NCBI GenBank assembly: GCA_964247745.1
Contig: CAXTVT010000014.1
Location: forward strand, 1 to 55,842
Length of the DNA stretch: 55,842 nt
Direction of reading: 5' to 3'
Origin: RH-AL1 sp964247745
Lineage (GTDB): Bacteria; Pseudomonadota; Alphaproteobacteria; Rhizobiales; Beijerinckiaceae
Shown: positions 16,727 through 24,573 of the stretch, in pieces
How the letters are laid out: the number at the start of each line of letters is the position of its first letter
How positions within the stretch are numbered: position 1 is the stretch's first letter
The notes under the pieces: model-generated
Told to the model about the DNA's origin: nothing
The model's database searches: none
What the model saw: the letters and a program-made list of their open reading frames with translations, nothing else
Position numbers and translations under genes: made by a program

Positions 16727-17266
16727 ATGACGTCGATGGCCGACGATTCCGTGGATGCAGTCGGCTCGCGGCGCGAGTGCCGGCGCCCGACGCGGGCCGC
16801 CGTCCTCGCGCTCGCCTTGATCGTGCTGACGATCGCCGGAGCCCTCGCCTTCCAGGCGGCGGGCATCGCACCTTGCGAGCTCTGCCTGAAGCAGCGGCTT
16901 CCCTACTATGCCGGCTTGGCGCTCGGCGCGATCACGGTGGCGGCGGCCGCCCGTGCGCCGCGATCGCTCGGGCTCTCATGCTTCGCCTTGCTTGCGGCGC
17001 TGTTCCTGTTCTCCGCCGCTTTCGGCACCTACCATGCCGGCGTCGAATGGGGTTTCTGGCCGGGCCCTAGCGATTGCACCGGCACGCCACACCGCGCCGC
17101 CGACAGCGCCGACTTCCTGCACCAGCTCCAAACCGTGCGCGTCGTGCGCTGCGACGCCGTCGCCATCCGTATCCTCGGCCTGTCCCTTGCCGGCTGGAAC
17201 GCCGTCGTCTCGCTCGTGATAACCACGATCGCGGCGTTCGGCTTCGCACGGATGCTTCGCGCTTAA
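16727..17266 (+). CDS. dsbB: disulfide bond formation protein B
   Basis: DsbB reoxidises periplasmic DsbA and passes electrons to quinone. The 179-residue protein has four hydrophobic segments. The first periplasmic loop carries the redox pair PCELCLKQR. The second loop carries Cys in GPSDCTGTP and in VVRCDAV, which together form the second disulphide. The ATG follows the YqaA/DedA stop codon directly. A DsbA partner is not present in the window. The last codons overlap the convergent small gene at 17263 by 4 nt. Confidence 0.93.
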   Translation: MTSMADDSVDAVGSRRECRRPTRAAVLALALIVLTIAGALAFQAAGIAPCELCLKQRLPYYAGLALGAITVAAAARAPRSLGLSCFALLAALFLFSAAFGTYHAGVEWGFWPGPSDCTGTPHRAADSADFLHQLQTVRVVRCDAVAIRILGLSLAGWNAVVSLVITTIAAFGFARMLRA

Positions 17267-17460
17267 GCCTCGTTCTCATGTTCGACGCCGCCAAGCGGCG
17301 CGTAGGCATGCTTGCTGTCGGCCGGCGCCATGCTCTCTCCGCCTTTCGGCGGCACGTTCTCGCCCGAGGGCTCACCCGCCGGCTTCTTCATCGTCGGATC
17401 GGGGTTGCCCGCCTTCGGTGTCTTATCCCCAGCAACATCGTTCGACGCACTGCGCGACAC
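17263..17460 (-). CDS. small hydrophilic protein of unknown function
   Basis: The 65-residue open frame (MSRSASNDVAGDKTPKAGNP, then PTMKKPAGEPSGENVPPKGG) is strongly hydrophilic, rich in Pro, Lys, Glu and Gly, without hydrophobic core or Cys, and is probably disordered. Its composition looks protein-like rather than like an antisense shadow, since most of it lies outside dsbB. It overlaps the dsbB stop by 4 nt in convergent orientation. No family recognised; moderate to low confidence that it is expressed. Confidence 0.5.
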   Translation of the reverse strand: MSRSASNDVAGDKTPKAGNPDPTMKKPAGEPSGENVPPKGGESMAPADSKHAYAPLGGVEHENEA

Positions 17461-17653
17461 GCATTTCTCCTGTTCCTGCGGCCGCTTCCACGGCGATGAT
17501 GGATTGGGCTGGTAACAGCCTCACGTCTCGATGCAAGTGGACCGATCGACGTCCGGTCGCCGCTCATCGTCATTGCCGTGTCATCGGCGCACGCGAGGAG
17601 AGGAACGGCTTTCGCTAGCGTCGCCTGCGCAACTTATTCCCAGGAGAGAACTC

Positions 17654-17938
17654 ATGATCCGCAAGACCCTCTCGACCGGCCTCGCGCTGGCCGTCCTCGC
17701 CACCACGTCGCTCGCCATGTCGCAGCCGGCCAGCGCCAAGCACATGAAGATGGCCAAGAAGATGCACCTGGTGCCGTCGCAGCAGAAGGCGTCCTATCAC
17801 GGGGTCGCCATGGGCGGCCCGATGATGCTGGTCGACATCCCGCAGGTGCCGGCCGGCGGCGGCGCGCTCGGTCTCGGAGTCGCGCCTTCGACCGGGCTCT
17901 TCAAGGGTGTTCCGTTGATCGGCGATCTCGGCCTCTGA
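17654..17938 (+). CDS. small secreted protein of unknown function
   Basis: The 94-residue protein begins at the ATG at 17654 with AGGAGAG just upstream. The signal peptide is MIRKTLSTGLALAVLATTSLAMSQPASA. The mature part starts with a Lys/Met/His patch (KHMKMAKKMHLVPSQQ) and continues with a Gly/Pro-rich hydrophobic segment ending in a Leu-Gly rich tail (PLIGDLGL). No family is recognised. The clear ribosome site and signal peptide support expression. Confidence 0.7.
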   Translation: MIRKTLSTGLALAVLATTSLAMSQPASAKHMKMAKKMHLVPSQQKASYHGVAMGGPMMLVDIPQVPAGGGALGLGVAPSTGLFKGVPLIGDLGL

Positions 17939-17952
17939 GACTTGTGATCAGC

Positions 17953-17983
17953 GATCGGCGGCGGTCTTCGGCCGCTGCCGATC
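17953..17983. terminator. hairpin downstream of the small secreted gene
   Basis: GATCGGCGGCGG at 17953-17964 pairs with CCGCTGCCGATC at 17972-17983 through a 12-bp stem with one G-U wobble, around a 7-nt loop. No T run follows, so this may be a weak or Rho-assisted terminator. The rest of 17939-18250 (312 nt up to bpt) shows no gene. Confidence 0.45.
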
Positions 17984-18250
17984 ATCATCGACCCGCCAAG
18001 ACTCGATTTACCGCGAGATGATCTGCCGCCGCGACGCATTATTTGACGGCTTGAGCGATCGACCGGGATGCCGGATTTTCTTTCCGCCGCAAAGGCAAGC
18101 ACAGAGTGCCGCGAAATCGGCTGAGCTGCGCGAAATCCATGCTCGGCTGACGGAACGCGTGATCTGCGGCGCCATGCGGCTTGCGGGCGGCTTGCGTCGC
18201 GCTAAGCTGGTGTGCCAGGCACCGAGCCGGGCGATTCCGGGACCCGAGAC

Positions 18251-18985
18251 TTGTCGAGAGAACCGCGCGACGCCCCCCAATTCTATCTCACCGCGCCTTC
18301 GCCCTGCCCGTATCTGCCCCGTCGCGAAGAGCGCAAGGTCTTCACTCACCTCATCGGCAAGCGTGCCGCCGCTCTCAATGACACTCTGACGCAATCCGGC
18401 TTTCGCCGCTCGCAAACTATCGCTTACCGGCCGGCCTGCGAGGCTTGTCGCGCCTGCGTCTCCGTTCGCGTCAAGGCGAACGAGATAACTTCGTCCCGCA
18501 ACCTGCGTCGCATCGCCGAGCGCAACGCCGACCTGCGCGGGGCCGTGGTGCGAGCCGAGCCGAGTTCCGAGCAATATTCCTTGTTTCGAGGTTATCTTGA
18601 CGCGCGCCATACCGATGGTGGAATGGCCGATATGACCGTGCTCGATTATTCGATGATGGTCGAAGACAGCCATGTCGAAACACGGCTGGTCGAATACCGT
18701 ATCGGCGCCACCTCGATGTCGTCAGGGCGGCTCGTCGCCGTCTGCCTGACCGACCTGCTCGCCGACGGCCTGTCGATGGTCTACTCGTTCTACGATCCCG
18801 AGGAGCATGGCCGTTCACTCGGAACCTACATGATCCTCGATCACATCGAGCGAGTGCGCCGGTTGGGTCTGCAGCACCTCTACCTCGGCTATTGGGTCGA
18901 GGGCTCGAAGAAGATGGCCTACAAGGCAAGGTTCCTGCCGCAAGAGCGTCTCGGTCTCAACGGATGGGATCGGGTATCGGACTGA
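18251..18985 (+). CDS. bpt: aspartate/glutamate leucyltransferase (N-end rule, Bpt type)
   Basis: Bpt transfers Leu from Leu-tRNA to proteins with N-terminal Asp or Glu, marking them for ClpS/ClpAP degradation. The 244-residue reading starts at a TTG at 18251 (SREPRDAPQFYLTAPSPCPYLP), which matches the family N-terminus. A GTG at 18212 would add 13 atypical residues. The Cys-rich signature is present (CPYLP, CEACRACVSVRV). So are the ATE/Bpt catalytic-region motifs SMVYSFYDPEEHGRSLGTYMILDHIE and LYLGYWVEGSKKMAYKARFLPQE. The pattern fits Bpt/Ate family proteins. A perfect hairpin follows at 19001. Confidence 0.93.
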   Translation: MSREPRDAPQFYLTAPSPCPYLPRREERKVFTHLIGKRAAALNDTLTQSGFRRSQTIAYRPACEACRACVSVRVKANEITSSRNLRRIAERNADLRGAVVRAEPSSEQYSLFRGYLDARHTDGGMADMTVLDYSMMVEDSHVETRLVEYRIGATSMSSGRLVAVCLTDLLADGLSMVYSFYDPEEHGRSLGTYMILDHIERVRRLGLQHLYLGYWVEGSKKMAYKARFLPQERLGLNGWDRVSD

Positions 18986-19000
18986 CCTGCCGAAACGAAA

Positions 19001-19022
19001 ACGGCCCCCGGAAGGGGGCCGT
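19001..19022. terminator. bidirectional intrinsic terminator between bpt and the convergent secreted gene
   Basis: ACGGCCCCC (19001-19009) and GGGGGCCGT (19014-19022) form a perfect 9-bp stem around GGAA. On the minus strand it is followed by TTTTCGTTTC, a usable U tract for the gene at 19044. For bpt it lacks a U tract but lies only 16 nt past the stop. Confidence 0.85.
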
Positions 19023-19043
19023 CTGCGTTCGATATAGCAAAGG

Positions 19044-19277
19044 CTACATCGACTTCTTGTGCTTCATCTTCTTCATCGAGCTTTTCTTCATCGAAGACTT
19101 CTTCTTCATGCCATCCGACTTTTCCATCGAACCGGAGCCGGCATTGTCCATCGGCTGAGCGCCCTGCATCGGCTCGGGGCCGGCCGCCGCCTGCGCGAAG
19201 GCGCTGCTGGTCAAGGCAGGCACCGAGGCGAGCGCGATGGCGCCGACAAGGGCCGCAGCGGTGAAGGTCTTAGTCAT
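19044..19277 (-). CDS. small secreted protein with Lys/Met/Ser repeat tail
   Basis: The 77-residue protein has a signal peptide (MTKTFTAAALVGAIALASVPALTSSAFAQ). A short Pro/Met/Gly linker (PEPMQGAQPMDNAGSGSM) leads to a basic tail made of repeated KKSSMKK-like units (about residues 58-77). The architecture is common among small secreted proteins in Hyphomicrobiales that are annotated only as hypothetical. The Met-rich, cationic tail could bind metal or anionic envelope polymers, but that is speculation. It shares a terminator with bpt. Confidence 0.75.
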   Translation of the reverse strand: MTKTFTAAALVGAIALASVPALTSSAFAQAAAGPEPMQGAQPMDNAGSGSMEKSDGMKKKSSMKKSSMKKMKHKKSM

Positions 19278-19412
19278 GGAAGTCTCCCGCGGTTGTTTTT
19301 TCGGCCGTCACGTTGACGACTGACCCGCTAATAGTCGGGCCGCCGCAAGGTTTCTCGTTCCGCGGCCGCAGGGCAGGTCCGAAAGTACTGCCGATTCAAA
19401 CCGACGGCGACG

Positions 19413-19652
19413 TCAGCTGTTCTTTGCGGCCAGCGAGGTGAGCCCGCCGAAGCGCGCGTTGAAGCGGGACAGGCGTCCGCCGCGATCGAGCAGCTGCGCC
19501 GAGCCGCCGGTCCACGCCGGATGGGTCTTGGGATCGATGTCGAGCTGCATCGTGTCGCCTGGCGAGCCATAGGTCGAACGCGTGGTGAACTCGGTGCCGT
19601 CTGTCATCACGACCTTGATCGTGTGGTAGGACGGATGGATATCGGCTTTCAT
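19413..19652 (-). CDS. rpmE: 50S ribosomal protein L31 (zinc-free type)
   Basis: L31 joins the two ribosomal subunits. The 79-residue protein MKADIHPSYHTIKVVMTDGT continues with FTTRSTYGSPGDTMQLDIDP and THPAWTGGSAQLLDRGGRLSRF, the conserved L31 core. The CxxC zinc ligands of C+ paralogues are missing, so this is the C-minus form usual in alphaproteobacteria. The ATG at 19652 is the family start; the open frame upstream to 19742 is not coding. In related genomes it lies beside an ABC transporter gene, which is not the case here. Confidence 0.95.
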   Translation of the reverse strand: MKADIHPSYHTIKVVMTDGTEFTTRSTYGSPGDTMQLDIDPKTHPAWTGGSAQLLDRGGRLSRFNARFGGLTSLAAKNS

Positions 19653-19829
19653 CGTCAGACTTCCGGAACGAGGAGATTTCTGGCTCGCAGGAGTCCCGCG
19701 GCTCAAGCGGCTGGCCATATAGACAACGCGCTCCAACGGCAAGATGCGCGTTCAAGCGATGGTGCGACGAAGGCTGGATCAGGGCATATAATGGCTCTGA
19801 CATCGAGCCCCGCCTCGGCGCCGGCGCGT

Positions 19830-20150
19830 TCAGATTCCAGATCCGCCGATCTCCTCGCCGACGCGAGGGACGGCCGGAAGACGAGCGGCCATGTCCGGCG
19901 TGCGGACGCTCGGCATCGTCGACGGCAGCGGCATCCAGTTGGCTACCTCCCAGTCGTCGTACATGATCGCGCAGTCGTGGCTCGAGTCGGTCGACGTCCA
20001 GCACAGCTCGCCGGACCGCCGCGCCTGGGCCCAGCGCACCACATCGATGTCGGCGGGTCCCTGCTCGCTCTGACGGATCACCACGATGATCCGAGTGCCA
20101 TCCTTCGGCGCGGTGATCATCGGGCGCCACCGGGCTGCATCATCGGCCAT
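19830..20150 (-). CDS. hypothetical protein with WRPMITAPKDGT motif
   Basis: The 106-residue protein starts MADDAARWRPMITAPKDGTR and continues IIVVIRQSEQGPADIDVVRWAQ, then CWTSTDSSHDCAIMYDDWEVANWMPLP. The W-P-x-x-x-A-P-x-D-G-T start and the W...WMPLP end recall DUF551-like small domains of phage and bacterial origin, which have no assigned function. It has no signal peptide and is probably cytosolic. It is separate from both neighbours (rpmE and mogA) by 88-177 nt. Confidence 0.65.
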   Translation of the reverse strand: MADDAARWRPMITAPKDGTRIIVVIRQSEQGPADIDVVRWAQARRSGELCWTSTDSSHDCAIMYDDWEVANWMPLPSTMPSVRTPDMAARLPAVPRVGEEIGGSGI

Positions 20151-20238
20151 ACGAGAACTCCGCCTACGACTTTAGCGAGTATACGCATGGCGCAATGCCC
20201 TGCAACGACATCGAACGTCGACGAGCTTGTCGTCGGCG

Positions 20239-20784
20239 TCATGCATCCTTCGGCCGGAAGGCGAGGACCTCCGCCGGGTCGCATTCGAGCCGTGCCGCAC
20301 CCATGAGATCGAGGCAATAGGGGATCGCGGGCATGATCGCGTCCATGCATGTCTTGATCGAACCGGGCTTGCCGGGCAGGTTGACGACGAGGCAGCGGCC
20401 GCGCTGTGCCGCGACCTGGCGCGACAGGATCGCTGTGGGCACGTCCCGCAGGCTGACCTGCCGCATGAGCTCGCCAAACCCGGGGTAGAGGCGCGGCGCC
20501 GCGGCCATCGTCGCCTCCGGCGTCAAGTCGCGAGCGGAGGGGCCGGTCCCACCGGTGGTCAGCACGAGATCGCAACGCTCCTCGTCGACGAGGGAGACGA
20601 TCGTGTCGCGCACGCTTTCGAAGCCGTCCGGAATCACCCGCCGCAGGATTGCAAATTCCGAGGTGAGTACGCGCGAGAGGTAGGATTCGATCGCCGGGCC
20701 GCTGACGTCCTGGTAGACGCCCGCGCTGGCGCGATCGGAAGCGGTGACGACGCCGATGCGCGCCGAGCGCGGCGCCTCGCTCAC
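20239..20784 (-). CDS. mogA: molybdopterin adenylyltransferase
   Basis: MogA adenylylates molybdopterin before molybdate insertion. The 181-residue protein starts with GTG at 20784 (SEAPRSARIGVVTASDRASAGVYQD), overlapping the stop of the DUF1330 gene (GTGA). The MoCF fold motifs are LVLTTGGTGPSARDLTPEAT (residues about 77-96) and CLVVNLPGKPGSIKTCMDAI. The match is better to MogA than to MoaB because of the SDR and DLTPEAT features. Together with mobA at 13518 it indicates an active Moco pathway. Confidence 0.9.
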   Translation of the reverse strand: MSEAPRSARIGVVTASDRASAGVYQDVSGPAIESYLSRVLTSEFAILRRVIPDGFESVRDTIVSLVDEERCDLVLTTGGTGPSARDLTPEATMAAAPRLYPGFGELMRQVSLRDVPTAILSRQVAAQRGRCLVVNLPGKPGSIKTCMDAIMPAIPYCLDLMGAARLECDPAEVLAFRPKDA

Positions 20785-21386
20785 GCGCCCTCGACGATTA
20801 CGGTCTCGCCGGTCGCCGCGGCGAGCCGGTTCTCGCTCGCCTTCTGGTAAATTTCGGAATGATAGCAATCGAGCGCGTGCTGAACGCTGGGGAACTCGAT
20901 CAGGACATTGCGCTCGCGCGCTTGACCCTCCAACGCCTGATGCGGGCCGCCGCGCGCAAGGAAGATGGCCTCGAACTCCTCGAACGCCTTGCCCGAACCC
21001 TCGACGTATTTCTTGTAGTGCGCCGGATCCTTCACGTCGCGACGCGCGATCCAATAGCCCTTCTTGGCGCCGGGCTTGTCGGGCGCCGCGACGGCACCTT
21101 GCACCAGAACGATTTCGCCCTCCGCCACCGGTAGCCGATGCGCACGAGCATTCTGGTAGGTTTCGGACTCGTAGCAGGCGCGCGCTTCGTCCAGGCTCGG
21201 GAACTCGATGACGACATTACGCGTGCGCGCCTCGCCCTCGAGCGGATGCGCCGCGCCGCCGCGCACGAGGAAGCGGGCGCCGTGCGCCTCGTAGGCAGGG
21301 CCGGCCTGATCGACGTATCTCTTGTAGGCCTCCTTGGCTCGTTCCGGATCGGTCATGTTGAGACGGGCGATGAGATAGGCGAGCAT
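20781..21386 (-). CDS. tandem DUF1330 domain protein
   Basis: The 201-residue protein is an internal duplication of a ferredoxin-like DUF1330 domain of about 95 residues. The first copy reads AYLIARLNMTDPERAKEAYKRYV...RFLVRGGAAHPLEGEARTRN...CYESETYQNARAHRL. The second reads GYWIARRDVKDPAHYKKYVEGS...IFLARGGPHQALEGQARERN...CYHSEIYQKASENRL. Single DUF1330 proteins usually dimerise, so this looks like a covalent pseudo-dimer. Function is unknown. Its stop codon overlaps the GTG start of mogA, which suggests co-expression. Confidence 0.88.
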   Translation of the reverse strand: MLAYLIARLNMTDPERAKEAYKRYVDQAGPAYEAHGARFLVRGGAAHPLEGEARTRNVVIEFPSLDEARACYESETYQNARAHRLPVAEGEIVLVQGAVAAPDKPGAKKGYWIARRDVKDPAHYKKYVEGSGKAFEEFEAIFLARGGPHQALEGQARERNVLIEFPSVQHALDCYHSEIYQKASENRLAAATGETVIVEGA

Positions 21387-21455
21387 GGCGGGTCCGGAGG
21401 TTTCTGGATCGGCCGGGATGTAGCGCTTGCGGGGGAAGAGGTCGAGACGAGCGGC

Positions 21456-22742
21456 TCAGAAGGCATCGATCGGCCTGGGTGTCCGGTGCGCCTGCTGCCG
21501 CCACACCCAGAGACAGAGCAGTGCCACCGGCAGCCCGATCAGCGACGTCGCCTCGAAGAAATGCTCGAAGCCGAGGCGTCGAATGATGAAGCCGGAGCTG
21601 GCGGCGAGGACGCTGCCGGGCAGCGCCACCAGCGAGGTCAGCAACGCGTATTGACTGGCGGCAAGCGCGCTGCTGCAGAGCGTCGACATGTAGGTGATGA
21701 GCACGATCGAGGCGAAGGCATAAGCAAAGGCATCGATCGACACGGCGACGGCGAAGACCCAGAATTCGCCGCCGCCGTGATCGCCGTGCGCGGCGAGCCA
21801 AGCCAGGCTCAGGTGCGAGGCCGAACCCGCGAACGTGCCGAGGAACAGGCTAGGCATCATACCGAGCCGTGGCACCAGCCAACCGCCGAAGGCGGTGGCG
21901 GCGATGGCCACGCCGAAGCCGAAGACCTTGGTGACCGTGGCGATGTCCGTATTGGAATAATGCAGCGCCTTGAACAGCGGGATCGCCATCGCCGAGGCGA
22001 CGTAGCCCGGCATGCGGAAGCCCGCGACGAGAATGAGGATCGGCGCCGCCATCGGGCCGAGGCGTACGACGAGTTCTCGGATCGGCTCCCAGATGGTGAC
22101 GAAGAGGTTCTGGGGCCGGTCGCTCTTCTCCGTGACGACCGGCTCGGGTGCGAGCAACGCCGCAGCGAGGCCGGGCAACGTCAACAACGCCATGCCGAGA
22201 TAGGCGCCGTTCCAGCCGATGCGGTCGGCCAAAACCAGCGCGCCCGCCCCGCCCGCGAGCGTGCCGACCCGCCAGCCGATCTCGGCCCAGGACGACATGA
22301 CCGCCTTCTTCTCCGGCGCGACCGCGATCCGCCAGCCGTCGATCACGACGTCGCCACTGGCTCCCGCGAAACCCAGCATGAGCGAGAAAGCGACGGTCCA
22401 CCACAAACGATGAGCCGGGTCGCCCGCGGCGATGCCGCAAAGCGCCACCACGACGAGCAGTTGCGCCGCGACCATCCAGCCGCGCCGGCGTCCGAGAAGG
22501 CGGCCAAGTCCCGGGCAATCGTAGCGATCCAGGAACGGCGCCCATAGGAACTTGAGCTTGTAGGCGAGCGTCAGCTCAGACAGCAGCCCGAGATATTCCA
22601 ACGGCACCTTGGCGTCGGAGAACCATGCCGACTGCGTGGCGTAGACGAGCAGCAGCGGCAGTCCGGACGAGAAGCCGAGCCCCAGCATCGCGAGCACGCG
22701 ACGGTCGGACAGGATGTGCGGCGTCGGGAGGGCGCGAGACAT
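21456..22742 (-). CDS. ampG: AmpG-like MFS muropeptide permease
   Basis: AmpG imports GlcNAc-anhydro-muropeptides for peptidoglycan recycling and beta-lactamase signalling. The 428-residue protein has about 12 hydrophobic segments. Conserved parts are LGFSSGLPLLLVYATQSAWF near the start, YKLKFLWAPFLDRYDCPGLGRLLGRRRGWM, GASGDVVIDGWRIAV, and SSWAEIGWRVGTLAGGAGALVLAD. These match AmpG and related MFS proteins of the acetyl-CoA transporter/AmpG clade. The substrate is inferred from family. It ends at 21456, 69 nt upstream of the DUF1330 gene on the same strand. Confidence 0.88.
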   Translation of the reverse strand: MSRALPTPHILSDRRVLAMLGLGFSSGLPLLLVYATQSAWFSDAKVPLEYLGLLSELTLAYKLKFLWAPFLDRYDCPGLGRLLGRRRGWMVAAQLLVVVALCGIAAGDPAHRLWWTVAFSLMLGFAGASGDVVIDGWRIAVAPEKKAVMSSWAEIGWRVGTLAGGAGALVLADRIGWNGAYLGMALLTLPGLAAALLAPEPVVTEKSDRPQNLFVTIWEPIRELVVRLGPMAAPILILVAGFRMPGYVASAMAIPLFKALHYSNTDIATVTKVFGFGVAIAATAFGGWLVPRLGMMPSLFLGTFAGSASHLSLAWLAAHGDHGGGEFWVFAVAVSIDAFAYAFASIVLITYMSTLCSSALAASQYALLTSLVALPGSVLAASSGFIIRRLGFEHFFEATSLIGLPVALLCLWVWRQQAHRTPRPIDAF

Positions 22743-22856
22743 CGCGACAGTCTAGCCGCAGTTCGGCCGCGCGGCGATGGTCTCGGGATCGATTGGAGGC
22801 GTAGGGTCGAGACCGCGTGTGCGTTCAATCCCCATCGAACCACGGGGATACGTCCC

Positions 22857-22991
22857 ATGCGCCTCTACGTCCGCTTCGCCATCGTCCTCGCCGCGCTCAC
22901 GCTCACCGCCTTCGGCATCGTCGCCTCGGGCGCAGCCCAGAGCCAGCCGTCCGCCCCGGCCTTCGACAGAATGGTCTCCGTCGCAAATTAG
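22857..22991 (+). CDS. possible 44-residue secreted peptide
   Basis: A short frame starts at the ATG at 22857 (MRLYVRFAIVLAALTLTAFG, then IVASGAAQSQPSAPAFDRMV) with GGGGA about 10 nt upstream. The first 25 residues look like a signal peptide with AxA cleavage, leaving about 16 residues. The stop codon overlaps the convergent formyltransferase stop by 4 nt. It could be a real small secreted peptide or a remnant; no family recognised. Confidence 0.35.
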   Translation: MRLYVRFAIVLAALTLTAFGIVASGAAQSQPSAPAFDRMVSVAN

Positions 22992-23851
22992 GTCGTCGAT
23001 CGCGCAGACAAGGCGAGCGCCGCCGCGAGGTCGGCTCGATCGGTCAGCCGTCGACCGCCGCGCCACATCTCACGGAGCAATGTCGCGCTCGGGAAGGGAC
23101 GATAGGGCATCTTTGGGACCGCCGTGCCCTCGGGAATCGTGCCGCTCCGGGCGATGTCGTCGAGCACGTCGTCCATCAGCGGCCGGGCGCGCGCGTGCAA
23201 CAGGGTCGCCGCCGCCGTCGCCGTGACGTCCGCCGGGAGAGCCGCAGGAGCCTGCGCCAGGATCGCGCCGGCATCGATCGTCGGTGCCAACCGATGCAGG
23301 GTGACGCCGAACGCGTGGTCGCCGTCAGCCAGCGCATGGATCGTCGGCACCGGCCCGCGGTGACGCGGCAGCAGCGCCGGGTGGACGTTGATGCCGCCGA
23401 GCCGCGCGAGGCCGATCGTCTCGGACGACAGCACCTGATCGAAATGGAAGGTGACGACGATGTCGGGCGCCACGGTGCGCAGTGCGGCGGTGACCGCCTC
23501 GCCGTTGACGTCCTCGATCTTGATGGTCGGGATCGCGAGTGCGCGGCAGAGCCGTCGCAGCGGCGTCGCCTCCGGCACATCACCAGCGCCTCCGACGGCC
23601 TGAAGCAAAGGCGCCGCCGGCCGCAGGATGTCGGGGAGGCCGAAGTTGATGGCGAGGTATGGAAGGAAACGCGGGCCGGAGCGCACCATGTGCCGGCGCA
23701 ATTGGCCCGTCAGGCCTCCCACGAGCCTCCGCTCGGGATTGGACAGGCCGACGAGGACGATGTCCGCGGCGTGGTCATGAACGAAGCGGCGCACGACGCG
23801 TGCGTTCGGAAGCGCCTCAAGCACGAATAGCGCGATCCTAGCTCGGGTCAT
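22988..23851 (-). CDS. formyltransferase-family protein
   Basis: The 287-residue protein has the formyltransferase fold shared with PurN and Fmt. The catalytic triad residues are visible: Asn and His in GGINVHPALLPRHRGPVPTIHAL, and Asp in GVTLHRLAPTIDAGAILAQ. The N-terminal part (RIALFVLEALPNARVVRRF) differs from PurN and Fmt, and there is no Fmt C-terminal anticodon-like domain, so it is likely a formyltransferase acting on another amine such as a sugar nucleotide or amino acid. The linker IPTIKIEDVNGEAV precedes the catalytic part. It stands alone between ampG and ssb. Confidence 0.8.
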   Translation of the reverse strand: MTRARIALFVLEALPNARVVRRFVHDHAADIVLVGLSNPERRLVGGLTGQLRRHMVRSGPRFLPYLAINFGLPDILRPAAPLLQAVGGAGDVPEATPLRRLCRALAIPTIKIEDVNGEAVTAALRTVAPDIVVTFHFDQVLSSETIGLARLGGINVHPALLPRHRGPVPTIHALADGDHAFGVTLHRLAPTIDAGAILAQAPAALPADVTATAAATLLHARARPLMDDVLDDIARSGTIPEGTAVPKMPYRPFPSATLLREMWRGGRRLTDRADLAAALALSARSTT

Positions 23852-23953
23852 CCGCTCATCGGGCGAGGGAAATCGGAAGTCGCGCAGCGGCGCAGGTCGC
23901 GGCGCGAGCGAGGCGGAACGCGTTCTTTACTTCAAGTGCGCCGCTCGGGAGAC

Positions 23954-24460
23954 CTAGAACGGGATATCGTCGTCGATGACATCGTTCATGCGGCCGCCGC
24001 CGGCTGTCGCGGGACGCCGATCGCTCGAGCCGCCACCCGTGCGCTGCATCGGCGAACTGCGGCCGAAGCCGCCATCGCCACCGCCCTCTTCGGCGTCGCG
24101 ACCTCCACCGCGGCTGTCGAGCAGCGCGAGCTCGCCGCGAAAGCGCTGCAGCACCACCTCCGTCGACTTGCGAGCATTGCCGTCGCGGTCGGTATACTCG
24201 CGGGTCTGCAACGCGCCCTCGATGTAGACCTTCGTACCTTTCTTGCAATATTGCTCGGCGATGCGCCCGAGCGGCTCGTTGAAGATCACGATGTTGTGCC
24301 ACTCGGTGCGATCCTTCCGCTCGCCCGAGGCCTTGTCGCGCCAGGACTCCGTGGTGGCGATCGAGAAGCTGACGATCGGGTCGCCGGCACCCGTCCGTCG
24401 CACCTCGGGATCGCGTCCGAGATTGCCGATCAAGATGACCTTGTTGACGCTACCCGCCAT
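23954..24460 (-). CDS. ssb: single-stranded DNA-binding protein
   Basis: SSB coats single-stranded DNA and recruits repair and replication proteins. The 168-residue protein from the ATG at 24460 has the OB fold (MAGSVNKVILIGNLGRDPEVRRT, then TEWHNIVIFNEPLGRIAEQYCKKGTKVYIEGALQTREY). A Gly-rich linker and the acidic C-terminal tip MNDVIDDDIPF follow; the tip is the partner-binding peptide. The reading frame extends upstream to 24490 without a better start. In many alphaproteobacteria ssb lies next to uvrA, which is not in the window. Confidence 0.96.
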   Translation of the reverse strand: MAGSVNKVILIGNLGRDPEVRRTGAGDPIVSFSIATTESWRDKASGERKDRTEWHNIVIFNEPLGRIAEQYCKKGTKVYIEGALQTREYTDRDGNARKSTEVVLQRFRGELALLDSRGGGRDAEEGGGDGGFGRSSPMQRTGGGSSDRRPATAGGGRMNDVIDDDIPF

Positions 24461-24573
24461 GCCACGCTCCCGCACTCGCTGTGCTCGCACCGAACGTCAT
24501 GGGGCGGTTCGAGTCAACGCAGGTCGGCAAAGCTCCGGCAATCATCCCCGTCATTTTGTTCCTTCTTCGTTCC

